Made by a program: the position numbers and the translations under genes. Below are positions 7,585 to 17,183 of a stretch of DNA of 64,000 nt, in pieces; the first letter of the stretch is position 1; every line of letters begins with the position of its first letter. The notes beneath the pieces are model-generated. The model saw only the letters and a program-made list of their open reading frames with translations, ran no database searches and was not told where the DNA came from. Origin of the DNA: Planctomycetota bacterium (GTDB lineage Bacteria; Planctomycetota; UBA1135; UBA2386); contig JALORC010000007.1 in assembly GCA_025459175.1 (NCBI GenBank), positions 29,413-93,412 of the forward strand. The letters are read 5' to 3'.

Positions 7585-10161
7585 CTACGCCTCGCGCAAC
7601 GCCGCCGCCGGCCGCATGCGCGCGAACCGCCACGCCGGCTGCAATCCCGCCAGCACCGCCGCCGACACCGCCAGCAACACGGCCTCGACGACCGCGCGCA
7701 ACGGCACCGTCACCGCGATCAGCGACCAGCCGAAAGACACCCGATTGATCACGTGCGCGAGCACCTGCCCGAGCAGCGCGCCGAGCGGCACCGCCAGCAA
7801 CCCCGCACACAGCCCGAGCAGCGCGGTCTGCCCGAGCACGACGACGGCGATCCGCGACGGCATCGCGCCGAGGCACCGCAGCAACCCGATCTCGCGCCCC
7901 CGTTCGAGCTGCAGCGACGCGAACGCCGCGTAGATGCCGATGAACGCGACCGCGAGGCACAACAAGCGCATCACGCCGGTGATCGCGAACGTGCGATCGA
8001 AGATCTGCAGCGACGACGAACGCAGCTCGCGCTGCTCGCGGAACTCCACCGCCTGGTCGCCCGCCGCGGCGGCGCGCGCGCGCAGCGCCGCCAGCATCAC
8101 CATCGGGTCGCCGCCGGCTGCGCATTCGAACGAGAACGCGGTGATCGGCGACGGCGCATGGCGCTGCAGCCAGGCCCCACCGACGATGATCTCGCCCCGT
8201 TCGTTGCTGTAGTCGCGATAGACGGCCGCGATCGGCAGCTCGACGGAACCGTTCGCGGTCGTCACCTGCAGTGAACCGCCGGCGGCGAGCCCCCAGCGGA
8301 ACGCCAGCGGCTCGGAGACCCACGCGCCGTCGCCGCGTTCGATCGCACCACGCGCGGCGGCGCCGCCGTCGAGCAGCGGGAACGAGCGCGACCAGTTCGG
8401 CGTCGGCTGCACCCCGACGATGTCGATCCGTTCGTCGGCGCTGACGCGGCCACCGCGCACCGGCAGGATCGTGCGCCGATAGCTGGTCGCGGCCGCGACC
8501 CCCGGTGTGCCGGGCAGCGCTGCGGCGATCGCCGGCAGCAGCGGCTGCGTGCGTTCGTCGACACCACCCGGCACCGCGACGAACACGTCGCCGGGCAGCA
8601 CCTGACCGAGCCAGTCGTCGACACTGTCGCGAAAACTGGTCACCAACGTCGCCATGCCGATCGTGGTCGCGATCGCGAGCACCATCGCCGCCATCGGCAG
8701 CGCCAGATGGTCGCGGGCCGCGGCGAGGCTGCGCACCACGTAGCGCACGAACGGACCGCTGCGGCCGAGCAGCGCGCCACATGCCGTGGTGAACCACCCC
8801 ATCGCCATCGGCACCGCCGCCACCGCCGCCAGCACCAGCGCCAGCACGCCGAGGTAACCCTGCACCAGGCGATCGCCGACCGTCAGCAACAGCACCGTCG
8901 CCAGCGCCCCGAGCCCGAAGGTCCAACGCAGCGCGCGCCGGGGCGATGCGCTCGCCGCCGCGGCGGCGCGCGCCGGCACCAGCACATCGCGCGCGCTGAC
9001 GCGCGACGCGGCGAACGCCGGCCCGAGGCCGGCCAGCATCGCCACCGCACCGCCGATCGCGATGCAGGCGACGATCAACCACGGATCGAGCGCCACGTGC
9101 TGCAGCGAGAACGTCGCGTAGTGGTCGTTCAACGTGCGCACCAACGGCACCAGCAGCACATCGGCGGCGAATGCGCCGAGCGCGGCTCCGAGTGCGCTGC
9201 CGATCAGCCCGAGCGCGAGCGCTTCGCCGGCGACCACACGGCCGAGCTGGTGCCCCTGCACGCCGAGCGCGCGCAACACGCCGAACCACGGCCGCCGCGC
9301 GGTCACCGAGAGTCGCATCGTCTCGTGCACCAGGAACGCGCCGACCACCAGCGACAGCAGACTCAGCGCGGTCAGGTTGATGCGGAAGCCGCGCGCCAGC
9401 TGCGCGAGACCGGTCTGTTGCACACCGGCGGCTTCGATGCGCACCGCCGGGCCGAGCCGTTCGCGCACCGCAGCCAACACGCGCGCGACGGCGGGCTCGC
9501 CATCGGCGATGCCATCGAGCCGCAGATCGAGCCGATCGATGCGATCGGGTCGCCCGCTCCATTCCTGCGCGGTCGCGATGTCGACCAGCAGCACGTCGTC
9601 GAGTCCGGATGCGACCGGACCGGTGACTTCGAGCACACCGACGCAGCGCGCGGCGAACGGCCGCCCGCCGACGGTGATCGGCAGCTCCGCCCCGCTGCGC
9701 AGTTCGAGCCGCTGCAGCAAGGCCGGCGTCGCCACGAAGGCTCCCGGCCTGGTGACCAGCGCGTTGACCGGCAGCGCCGCGTCGGGCCCGGCCCCCGACC
9801 ACGGCCGCAGGCCGACGTCGGCGAACGGGTCGACGCCGAGCACGCGCAACACGGTGCGCTCCGCGCGTTCGCTCGCGCGCGCGATCGCCTGCACCGACGG
9901 CGCCATGCGCTCGCTGCCGACCGCGCCGACCAGCGCCGCGTAGTCGGCGACCGGGATGCCGTTCGGGCCGGCGGTCACGGTGTGCGTCGCGGTGCCGGCG
10001 ACGGTCTGCAGCGTGCGATCGAACGCCCGCTCGGCCGTGCGCTGCGCGCTCTGCATCGCGACCAGCAGCGCCACGCCGGCGGCGATGCCGAGCAACGTCA
10101 GCAGGGACTGCAGCGGATGGCGGACGTGATGGCGCAGTCCGCAGCGCAGCAACAGCTTCAT
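7585..10161 (-). CDS. ABC transporter permease with two FtsX/MacB-type domains
   Basis: 858 residues from the ATG at 10161, which overlaps the ATPase stop as ATGA. The N-terminal helix at about 18-38 is followed by a periplasmic MacB-like domain, three helices around 250-400, a second anchor near residue 490, a second periplasmic domain, and three C-terminal helices with the FtsX-type ELERGREIGLLRCLGA segment. This doubled layout is that of LolCDE-related or macrolide/lipoprotein-exporter-like permeases that work as a single fused chain instead of a dimer. Substrate unknown: lipoproteins, peptides or antimicrobials are all possible. The partner ATPase is directly upstream. No adaptor or outer-membrane factor lies beside it. 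Confidence 0.85.
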   Translation of the reverse strand: MKLLLRCGLRHHVRHPLQSLLTLLGIAAGVALLVAMQSAQRTAERAFDRTLQTVAGTATHTVTAGPNGIPVADYAALVGAVGSERMAPSVQAIARASERAERTVLRVLGVDPFADVGLRPWSGAGPDAALPVNALVTRPGAFVATPALLQRLELRSGAELPITVGGRPFAARCVGVLEVTGPVASGLDDVLLVDIATAQEWSGRPDRIDRLDLRLDGIADGEPAVARVLAAVRERLGPAVRIEAAGVQQTGLAQLARGFRINLTALSLLSLVVGAFLVHETMRLSVTARRPWFGVLRALGVQGHQLGRVVAGEALALGLIGSALGAALGAFAADVLLVPLVRTLNDHYATFSLQHVALDPWLIVACIAIGGAVAMLAGLGPAFAASRVSARDVLVPARAAAAASASPRRALRWTFGLGALATVLLLTVGDRLVQGYLGVLALVLAAVAAVPMAMGWFTTACGALLGRSGPFVRYVVRSLAAARDHLALPMAAMVLAIATTIGMATLVTSFRDSVDDWLGQVLPGDVFVAVPGGVDERTQPLLPAIAAALPGTPGVAAATSYRRTILPVRGGRVSADERIDIVGVQPTPNWSRSFPLLDGGAAARGAIERGDGAWVSEPLAFRWGLAAGGSLQVTTANGSVELPIAAVYRDYSNERGEIIVGGAWLQRHAPSPITAFSFECAAGGDPMVMLAALRARAAAAGDQAVEFREQRELRSSSLQIFDRTFAITGVMRLLCLAVAFIGIYAAFASLQLERGREIGLLRCLGAMPSRIAVVVLGQTALLGLCAGLLAVPLGALLGQVLAHVINRVSFGWSLIAVTVPLRAVVEAVLLAVSAAVLAGLQPAWRFARMRPAAALREA

Positions 10162-10865
10162 GCGGAGGCTCCGGCCTCGGCGTGCAACAGACCGCCCTCG
10201 AGCCGCACGCGGCGATCGCAGCTGGCGGCCGCGGCAGCGCTGTGCGTGACCACCACCAGCGCGCAGCCGTGTTCGCGCCGCAGCTCGTGCAGCAGGTCGA
10301 GCACCAGCACCGCGGCGCGGTCGTCGAGGTTGCCGGTCGGTTCGTCGCACAACAACAGCCGCGGCTCGCCGCACAGCGCGCGCGCCACCGCGACCCGCTG
10401 CTGTTCGCCACCCGACAGCACGTCGGGCCACGCCTGCGCCCGATCGGCCAGCCCGACCCGTTGCAGAATGCGTTGCACGCGCGGCGCCGCGTCGTGCGGC
10501 TTCACGCCGGCCAGCTCGAGCGGCAGCGCGATGTTCTCGGCGACGGTCAACGTCGGCAGCAGGTGGAACGCCTGGAACACGAAGCCGAGCTGCTGGCTGC
10601 GCAACGTGGCGCGCGCACGTTCGTCGGCGGCACCGACATCGACGCCGCAGGTCATCACCGAGCCGCGATCGACGTCGTCGATGCCGGCGATCAGGTTGAG
10701 CAGCGTCGACTTGCCCGAACCACTGCGCCCGAGCACCGCGACCGCCTCGCCCGGCGCGATGTCGAGGTCGACACCGGCCAGCACCGTGCGCACGGTGCCG
10801 CCCTCGCGCACGGACTTGTGGACGGCACGCAGGCGGACGAGCGGTTCGGCTGGCATCGGCGCCAT
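10158..10865 (-). CDS. ABC transporter ATP-binding protein (LolD/MacB type)
   Basis: 235 residues. Walker A is GRSGSGKST, the signature is LSGGEQQR and Walker B is LLLCDEPTGN, followed by the H-loop VVVTHS. The LGFVFQAFHLLPTLTVAEN segment is typical of the LolD/MacB/FtsE branch. A second in-frame ATG lies three codons downstream (10856). It energises the two-domain permease encoded directly behind it. The 114 bases upstream are shared with the divergent Kelch gene and would hold both promoters. Confidence 0.92.
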   Translation of the reverse strand: MAPMPAEPLVRLRAVHKSVREGGTVRTVLAGVDLDIAPGEAVAVLGRSGSGKSTLLNLIAGIDDVDRGSVMTCGVDVGAADERARATLRSQQLGFVFQAFHLLPTLTVAENIALPLELAGVKPHDAAPRVQRILQRVGLADRAQAWPDVLSGGEQQRVAVARALCGEPRLLLCDEPTGNLDDRAAVLVLDLLHELRREHGCALVVVTHSAAAAASCDRRVRLEGGLLHAEAGASA

Positions 10866-10979
10866 GTTCGCAGACGGCGGTCCGCAAGGATGCAATCTTG
10901 TCGCGGCCACATCACCGCAGAATCCGGCCAGGCCGTCCCCGCTGCATGATGAAGGACAAGTGCAGCGCCACTCCGCACC

Positions 10980-12485
10980 ATGAACCCCATGCGCAAGAAC
11001 CATCTGCTGGCGAGCCTGCTCGCCGCCGCGTCCCCTCTCGCCGCCCAGTACGGCTTCCACCTCGACAAGGTCACCGCCGGCACGCTCGGCCAGGACCTCG
11101 ACCTGCAGGTCCGCAATGCACCGGCCAACTACCCGTGCCTCGTGATCCCGAGCTTCACCGCCGGCCCCACGCCGCTGTCGCTGCTCGACCCGACCGATCC
11201 ACGCGCGCTCGAGGTCGGCATCGACCTGCTGAGCAACCTCGCGGTGTTCCTGACCAGCCCGACCGGCACCGGCACTCTGTCGACGCTGTTGCCGAACAGC
11301 CCTTCGTTCCAGGGCGCCGAGCTGCGCTGGCAGGCAGCGACGTTCCCCGGGATGACGACGACCATCGACCAGCTCAGCAATCCGGTGACGTCCCAGGTCG
11401 GCCAGGCCGGCATCCCTTCGGCGCTGACCAGTCCGCTCTTGGTCGCGCGCGCCGGCGCCACGGCGTGCTGGAACCGCGTGCGCAACGGCGGCGCCGGGGA
11501 CCTGCTGCTGGTCAGTGGCGCCACCACCGAGTTCTTCCAGTTCCGCACGCTCGACGCGGCAGCCGGCCCGACCATGGTGACGCCGCGCGCACTCCATGCC
11601 GCGGCGACGCTGAACGACGGCCGCGTGTTGTTCACCGGCGGCGTCGACAGCACCGGCGTGACCACCGCCTGTGAGATCTACGACCCGGCCAGCAACACCT
11701 TCACCGCGGTCGCCGGCCTGACCGGGCTGCGCGCCGGCCACGCCGCGGCGACGCTGGCCGATGGTCGCGTGATGGTGGTCGGTGGCACCACCAACTTCAC
11801 CGACCTGACCACGGCAATCACGGCCGTGCTCAACACGACCGAGATCTACAACCCGACGACCAACACGTGGACCGCAGGTCCCAACATCGGCGGCCGCCGG
11901 CTGGTGCCGTCGCTGACGCGGCTGTCGACCGGCCGGCTGTTGATCGCAGGCGGCATCGAGGTGTCGCTGCTGTTCGGCATCCCGATCGCACTGACCTCGA
12001 CCAACAAGGCCCAGCTCTACAACCCGACCACCAACAGCTGGTCGAACGCGCCGAACATGCCGAACGGCCGCGCCTACCACCAGGACAACGTGGTCACGCT
12101 CGCCGACGGTCGCGTGCTGCTGTCGGGCGGCGTGCTGGTGCCGGATCTGCTGAACGCGGCGAACGCGGCGTCGATCGCCGGTGCCGATCTCTACGACCCG
12201 ATCGGCAATGCGTGGCTCGGCACGACGATGAGCCGCGCGCGCACCGGCCACGCCGCGGTGCGGCTGCCCGACAACCGCGTGCTGGTCAGCGGCGGCGCCG
12301 AGGGTCTGGTGTCGGCCGCGGTCACGCTCGCCGCGGTCGCGACGTTCGATCCGGCGACCAACACCTGGACCGATCAGGCGCCGATGACGGTCGCGCGCGC
12401 CGGCCATGTGGCCGCGGTGCTGCCGGATGGCATGCTGGTGCTGCTCGGCGGCAGCGGCACGTCGAGCGAAGCGATCCACTTCTGA
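10980..12485 (+). CDS. Secreted Kelch-repeat protein
   Basis: 501 residues with an N-terminal Sec signal (KNHLLASLLAAASPLAAQ, cleavage near residue 22). After a beta-rich N-terminal domain of about 180 residues come six Kelch-type blades, each with an R-x-x-H-x-x-x-x-x-LxDGRVLxxGG core: RALHAAATLNDGRVLFTGG, RAGHAAATLADGRVMVVGG and four diverged copies, interleaved with YDPxTNTW-type strands. This should fold as a six-bladed beta-propeller used for carbohydrate or protein binding. The final residue is Phe, but the shared C-terminal module of other secreted proteins in the window is not evident. No catalytic residues were recognised, so ligand unknown. Confidence 0.85.
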   Translation: MNPMRKNHLLASLLAAASPLAAQYGFHLDKVTAGTLGQDLDLQVRNAPANYPCLVIPSFTAGPTPLSLLDPTDPRALEVGIDLLSNLAVFLTSPTGTGTLSTLLPNSPSFQGAELRWQAATFPGMTTTIDQLSNPVTSQVGQAGIPSALTSPLLVARAGATACWNRVRNGGAGDLLLVSGATTEFFQFRTLDAAAGPTMVTPRALHAAATLNDGRVLFTGGVDSTGVTTACEIYDPASNTFTAVAGLTGLRAGHAAATLADGRVMVVGGTTNFTDLTTAITAVLNTTEIYNPTTNTWTAGPNIGGRRLVPSLTRLSTGRLLIAGGIEVSLLFGIPIALTSTNKAQLYNPTTNSWSNAPNMPNGRAYHQDNVVTLADGRVLLSGGVLVPDLLNAANAASIAGADLYDPIGNAWLGTTMSRARTGHAAVRLPDNRVLVSGGAEGLVSAAVTLAAVATFDPATNTWTDQAPMTVARAGHVAAVLPDGMLVLLGGSGTSSEAIHF

Positions 12486-12501
12486 GCCCGCGGCGAGTGG
12501 C

Positions 12502-13647
12502 TCAGGCCAACAGTTCGCCGAGCCGCTCCGCGAACTGCTTGGCCGGCAGCACCAAGATGCCGCCATCGTTCAGGGCCCGGTCGCCGAGATACACGGCACA
12601 CGCACTGCGAATCGTCTGCTTGGCCAGCATCTCACGGAGCACTGCGCCACTTTCGCCGCGCCACCGCTCGCTCGCCTTCACTTCGATGCCGACCGCATGA
12701 CGCGGCCCGCGCCAGACGAAGTCCACCTCGGCGCCGGCTCCGGTTCGATACCACTGCACCTCGCCGCCGGTCTGCGCGAACTGCATGTGCGCCCGCAACT
12801 CGTGCAGAACCCAGGTCTCCAGCAATGCGCCGCGCTCCTGTTCGTGCACCGACGCACGCATGCGTCCGGCCACGGCGCGCGCGACCCCGGCATCGAAGAA
12901 GTAGAAGCGCGGATGCGCAACCTCGCGGACCTTCAGACGCGGTTGCCAGGCTGGAACCATGACGCCGATCAGCGTGTCGACCAGGATCTGGAAGTACCGC
13001 TGCACGGTCGTCCTGGCCACCGCCGCTTCGTTGGCGACGTTGTTGGCCGACACCGATTGCCCGTTGAGCAACGCCGCGACCCGCAGAAAGCGCGCGAAGC
13101 CAGGCAGGTCTTTGGTGAGAGCTTCCTGCTGGATCTCCTGATGCACGTAGTTGGCCGCGTACGCCTCGAGCACGTCCTCGGCAGCCGCGGGCTCGCCACG
13201 AACCCCTGGCAACAAGCCGGTGCGCAGGATCTCGTCGATGGTCACCGAGAACCCGGTCTCGGCCATGGTCAGCGGAAAGAAGCCGCGATTGACGACGCGA
13301 CCGGCCAGCAGGTTGGCATCGAGGCGCTTCAGCTTGCGCGCACTCGAGCCACTCAGCGCGAACCGGTGACGCTTGCCGTGCGAGCTGATCAGCGCCTGCA
13401 CTTCGTCGAGCAGGGCGGGGACCTTCTGGACCTCGTCGACAACCACCCATGTGTCGGCGGGGAGCGCCTCGACCTCGCGACGGAACAGCGACGGCTCGCG
13501 CAGATAGCGGATGTACGTCTCACTCGGAACCAGGTCGCACCAGTGTGCCGATGGCAGCACTTGGCGAAGCCAGGTGGTCTTGCCGGTGGCGCGCGGGCCG
13601 AACAGGAAGAACGAGGTCACCGGCAGCTCGAGGCTCCTCCGATACAT
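12502..13647 (-). CDS. AAA-14/DUF4143 ATPase
   Basis: 381 residues from the ATG at 13647. Walker A is GPRATGKTTW, Walker B is VVVDEVQKVP, and a sensor-like FALSGSSARKL follows. The middle carries a winged-helix-like segment (NEAAVARTTVQRYFQIL) and the C-terminal DUF4143 domain has a GAEVDFVW...IEVKAS core resembling a PD-(D/E)xK fold. The family is widespread in mobile or accessory regions and its role is unknown. An ATG at 13656 would start inside the palindrome at 13651-13675; I prefer 13647 because the second DUF4143 gene in the window starts at the same distance after its own palindrome. Confidence 0.88.
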   Translation of the reverse strand: MYRRSLELPVTSFFLFGPRATGKTTWLRQVLPSAHWCDLVPSETYIRYLREPSLFRREVEALPADTWVVVDEVQKVPALLDEVQALISSHGKRHRFALSGSSARKLKRLDANLLAGRVVNRGFFPLTMAETGFSVTIDEILRTGLLPGVRGEPAAAEDVLEAYAANYVHQEIQQEALTKDLPGFARFLRVAALLNGQSVSANNVANEAAVARTTVQRYFQILVDTLIGVMVPAWQPRLKVREVAHPRFYFFDAGVARAVAGRMRASVHEQERGALLETWVLHELRAHMQFAQTGGEVQWYRTGAGAEVDFVWRGPRHAVGIEVKASERWRGESGAVLREMLAKQTIRSACAVYLGDRALNDGGILVLPAKQFAERLGELLA

Positions 13648-13650
13648 GGT

Positions 13651-13675
13651 GGGCATTTTGCACGACAAAATGCCC
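13651..13675. promoter_or_regulatory. Perfect inverted repeat just before the DUF4143 ATPase start
   Basis: Ten-base arms GGGCATTTTG and CAAAATGCCC with a five-base spacer form a perfect palindrome or mRNA hairpin ending three bases before the ATG at 13647. It could be an operator for the winged-helix part of the ATPase, or a translation-controlling hairpin. The gene at 27489 has the same arrangement. Confidence 0.6.
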
Positions 13676-13732
13676 GCGATGTAGCGGAATTGCACCGGCA
13701 ATCGTTACATCCTTTCTGGCAACAACTTTCGA

Positions 13733-16700
13733 CTATCGCGCCCCGCGAATCTGCACCTCGAACGTGCCGCCGGCGGCGCCGATCACCAGTTCCGCCGGCT
13801 CGAGCGCCAGGGCGCTCACGGCCCCCGCGGCATCGCGCAGGCTGGCGGTGAGCTGATGGCGCCCGGGCGCTGGCAGCTGCAGCGACGCAGCACCCGCAGC
13901 ACAATCAGCCGCCATGCTCATGCGCTGGTAGCCGGGGATCGAACCACCAGCGGCCGCCGAGTAGAGCTGCGGCTGTGCCCGCGCCAGCACGTCGTCGACC
14001 GCGGTCAGCTCGAGTCGCAGCGTGTGACCGGCCGGCACCTGGTAGCCCTCGGCGCGCAAGCGGACCGGGATCCCCGGTTCGAGCTCGATCGCCTGGTCGG
14101 CGACCACTCCGCGCACGATGCGGTCGCGAAACCCGTTGAGCCGCACCAGCACATCGAGCGGCTGCACGGTGGCGAACATGACCGTGGCGTTCTCCACCTG
14201 CCAGCACAGATCCGCGGGGCGGTCACCCTCGAGCACCCCGATCACCCCCACCCCGATTCTCTCCGGCAGGCGCCGAGCAGTCGTAGCCTGCGGCAGGGTG
14301 ATCACGATGGTGCGTATGCCGGGCACAGCGATCTGCTGCAAGCGAGGTTCGGCGTTGCGCTGGCCGTCGGCGACGACGACATCAGAGACCACGTGCAGAG
14401 GTCGATGCAGACCGCGCGCCCAGACCTCGACCCGGTAGCGGCCCGGGGCCACCGCGGGCCAGACGAACTCCTTCTCCCACGGCGCGTGGCTCACGAACCC
14501 TGACTCACGTGCCATGCGCGCATCCAGTTCGGAACTGAAGAGACCGGCACCCGTCAGTGAGTGCTCGGCGTTCGTGGGCACCAGCAGCAGCACCTGACAG
14601 GACGCGGCGATCCGACTTTCGGCAATGACGGAAGAACGCACCGAACCACCGTGCTGTAGTTCGATTCGCAGGTCCCGATCGCCGGCGCGGAACCGCCGCG
14701 GTGGCACCGGCACGAACCGGTTCGCCGTCGTCACGACCAGCCGCATCGCCCCGCTCGGCACACTGCCGAACAGTGCGAAGGCGCCATCCGGACGCAGCCG
14801 GCCCCGCAGCGACACGAAGCGCCACGCCTCGATCGCAGCTTCCGTCGCGACTTCTACCCGGAGATCGACATCGGGTGGCAACGGCACACCAGCGGGTGCA
14901 ACCAACTGGCCCGCGACGACGATCGGCTCGGGCTCGAGCACGAGGCTGCCGAGTTCGTGGCTGCCAGCGGTCAGGTCGCATTCGCCGCGCCAGGTCGCGC
15001 AGGTGCCCGTATCGCCTTCCGCGGGAGCGAACGGATAGATGCGCAGTTCCTGTAGGCGCTGATTGCGCCAACCAGCACTGCATGGCACGGCAAAGCAACC
15101 GTCACCGTCGGTGGTGCCGCGCAAGCTCGGCAGCTCGCGGCCGGCCGCAGTCGCCTTGATCGTGACCACGGTGGCAGCGAGCGGCTGTCCCTGCTGCACG
15201 AGCCGGCCCAGCAACACCGGCACCGGATCTGGCTGCTGGTGCACGTCCACCCGCTCTCCCGGCACCCTCGGTCCGATCACGATCGGTGGCGACTCCGGCG
15301 GAACGCCATCGCGGTAGACCTGCCACGAACGACCGAGCGCAACGCGCGGGAAGTCCGCGACTCCGGTGGAGTCGGTGGTCACACGGAACGCGCGATCGCT
15401 CGCACCTTCGTGTTCGCGTAGCACCCACTTCTCACCCACGACCGGCGCCCCTGCGGCATCGAGCACCGTGATCCGGAGCCAACCACTCGGCGGCAGGAAC
15501 AGCACCATCGGTTGCTCCGGCAACGCATCGGCATCGATCTGCTGCGCGACTTCGATGCCTGGCAGATCGATCGTGATCGCCGCCGGCAGCGCCGAGCCAC
15601 GCGGCGCAATGCGGTCGCTCCACGTCTGCACATGCCGCACCTGCGCCCAGCCATCGTCGTCGGTCTGCCCCAGTTCCTCGCGTCCGCGACGCCCGTCCAC
15701 TTCACGCGCCCGGAACGTTGCTGCGACCGGTACTCCGGCCACTGGCTGATGCTGCGCATCGAGCACTCGCACTGCGCAGTTTCGATCTCGCTGCAGCTGC
15801 AGTTCGTGCACGACCTCGGGTGCCGCCGAACGCGACAACCACAGCTCGCCGTAGTCGCCGCCGTGCTGCACGACACACAGCCAGAACCGATCGGTGCCCT
15901 GGCGGTCCGACCACGCCCACTGCGCGATGCCGCGGGCGTCGGTCCGCACGCGTTCGCCGAACGTGCCATACCAACCGACCGGGTCCCAGGTCAGCCGAAG
16001 CCTCTTCCCGACCTCGAGGTCCGAGGCGGCGGCGGCCGCGGCGACCGCTGCCGGCATGCCGTAGAACACATCGACGTCCGAAACCGGAACGCGATCGATG
16101 CCGCGCACCAGCAACTGCACACTCGGGCCGCTGGCGGCGAGCGGCTCTGCTTCACGCCGCTGCGGCGAGACGTCATCGGCCCGCTTCGCCGCGGCGTCAG
16201 TGCGCCCGCGTGATGATGCCGCGCTCGGCAACGCACCCGCCGCACGACCGACCTCGCCGGCTCGGGCAGCGACCGCAATCCCCTTGGAGCCTGCCGCATC
16301 CGTCGGTATCGCCACACTGCGCCAGAGCCACACACCCGCAACGAGCATTGCGCAGGCGACCAACACCGCGCCGAACAGCTTCGGCAGCACCAGAACACCA
16401 GCACCACCGCCAGCGACCGCCGCCGAAGCACCGGTCCTCGCGACCGGCAGCTGCACCAGCGGCGCCAGCGCCGCGAGCCACGCGTCGCGGCCGCCGGGCC
16501 GACCGTCGAGCTTGCTGCGCAGCAGCTGCAGCGCGCGGCCGAGACGGGTCTTGATCGTCTTCACCGGTTCGCCCTGACGCGCCGCGATCTCGCTCGGCGA
16601 CAGCCCCTCGAACCAACGCAACCAGACCACCGAACCGTATGGCTCGCCGAGTCCACGCACCGCGGCGGCGATCGCCGCCTGCAGTTCGAGCCGCACCGCC

Positions 16701-16975
16701 GCTTCGTCCGGCGCCAACGGCAGCGGCGGCTCGACCTGTTGCTCGCGCCGGCGGCGACGCCCCTGCTGCCGCAGCAGATCCAGCGAGCAGGTGCGCACGA
16801 CCGCGCGCAACCAACCGGCGAGCGAGCTCAGTTCGCGCGGCGGCCGGGTGAGCGCCACCACGTAGGCCTGCTGCACGGCGTCGTCGGCCAGCGCCTCGTC
16901 GGCGACCAGGTCGCGCGCCAGCCGGCGCAGGGCATCGCTGTGGGCGAACAGATCGTCGGCGGAGAACGCGGTCAT
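13733..16975 (-). CDS. ECF sigma factor fused to a membrane segment and a large extracytoplasmic beta domain
   Basis: 1080 residues. Residues about 1-65 are a sigma-70 region 2 (FAHSDALRRLARDLVADEAL, then GWLRAVVRT), and about 90-155 are region 4 with GEPYGSVVWLRWFEGLSPSEIA and the helix-turn-helix VKTIKTRLGRAL. A single transmembrane helix follows at about 200-222. The remaining 850 or so residues are predicted outside the cytoplasm and contain several carboxypeptidase-regulatory/CNA-B-like beta repeats. So DNA-binding and sensing parts are in one chain, with no separate anti-sigma factor nearby. Such ECF fusions are known in Planctomycetota; the ligand and the way promoter binding is controlled are unknown. 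Release by intramembrane proteolysis is an inference. A second copy lies at 41297-44179. Confidence 0.88.
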   Translation of the reverse strand: MTAFSADDLFAHSDALRRLARDLVADEALADDAVQQAYVVALTRPPRELSSLAGWLRAVVRTCSLDLLRQQGRRRRREQQVEPPLPLAPDEAAVRLELQAAIAAAVRGLGEPYGSVVWLRWFEGLSPSEIAARQGEPVKTIKTRLGRALQLLRSKLDGRPGGRDAWLAALAPLVQLPVARTGASAAVAGGGAGVLVLPKLFGAVLVACAMLVAGVWLWRSVAIPTDAAGSKGIAVAARAGEVGRAAGALPSAASSRGRTDAAAKRADDVSPQRREAEPLAASGPSVQLLVRGIDRVPVSDVDVFYGMPAAVAAAAAASDLEVGKRLRLTWDPVGWYGTFGERVRTDARGIAQWAWSDRQGTDRFWLCVVQHGGDYGELWLSRSAAPEVVHELQLQRDRNCAVRVLDAQHQPVAGVPVAATFRAREVDGRRGREELGQTDDDGWAQVRHVQTWSDRIAPRGSALPAAITIDLPGIEVAQQIDADALPEQPMVLFLPPSGWLRITVLDAAGAPVVGEKWVLREHEGASDRAFRVTTDSTGVADFPRVALGRSWQVYRDGVPPESPPIVIGPRVPGERVDVHQQPDPVPVLLGRLVQQGQPLAATVVTIKATAAGRELPSLRGTTDGDGCFAVPCSAGWRNQRLQELRIYPFAPAEGDTGTCATWRGECDLTAGSHELGSLVLEPEPIVVAGQLVAPAGVPLPPDVDLRVEVATEAAIEAWRFVSLRGRLRPDGAFALFGSVPSGAMRLVVTTANRFVPVPPRRFRAGDRDLRIELQHGGSVRSSVIAESRIAASCQVLLLVPTNAEHSLTGAGLFSSELDARMARESGFVSHAPWEKEFVWPAVAPGRYRVEVWARGLHRPLHVVSDVVVADGQRNAEPRLQQIAVPGIRTIVITLPQATTARRLPERIGVGVIGVLEGDRPADLCWQVENATVMFATVQPLDVLVRLNGFRDRIVRGVVADQAIELEPGIPVRLRAEGYQVPAGHTLRLELTAVDDVLARAQPQLYSAAAGGSIPGYQRMSMAADCAAGAASLQLPAPGRHQLTASLRDAAGAVSALALEPAELVIGAAGGTFEVQIRGAR

Positions 16976-17183
16976 GGTGGCAGAACGTCACCGAGCCGCC
17001 GGCGACCTCACCATTCTGCGCGATCGGCGCCGGTCCGACGATCCAGGGCTCGCCGACGACAGGCCACACGGACAAGGCGGCAGCGAATGGCGCGACTCCA
17101 CACCCGGACGCCGACAGCGACGGGGCGCCGGTGCCCCTCGGCGTGGTCAGTGCGGCGAGTGGCAGCTCAGCGTCGCCCCTCCG

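Noticed and set aside
10866..12566. Minus-strand extension of the ABC ATPase by over 500 codons
   Set aside because: The extension is antisense to the Kelch gene and not protein-like; the ATPase starts normally at 10865 or 10856.
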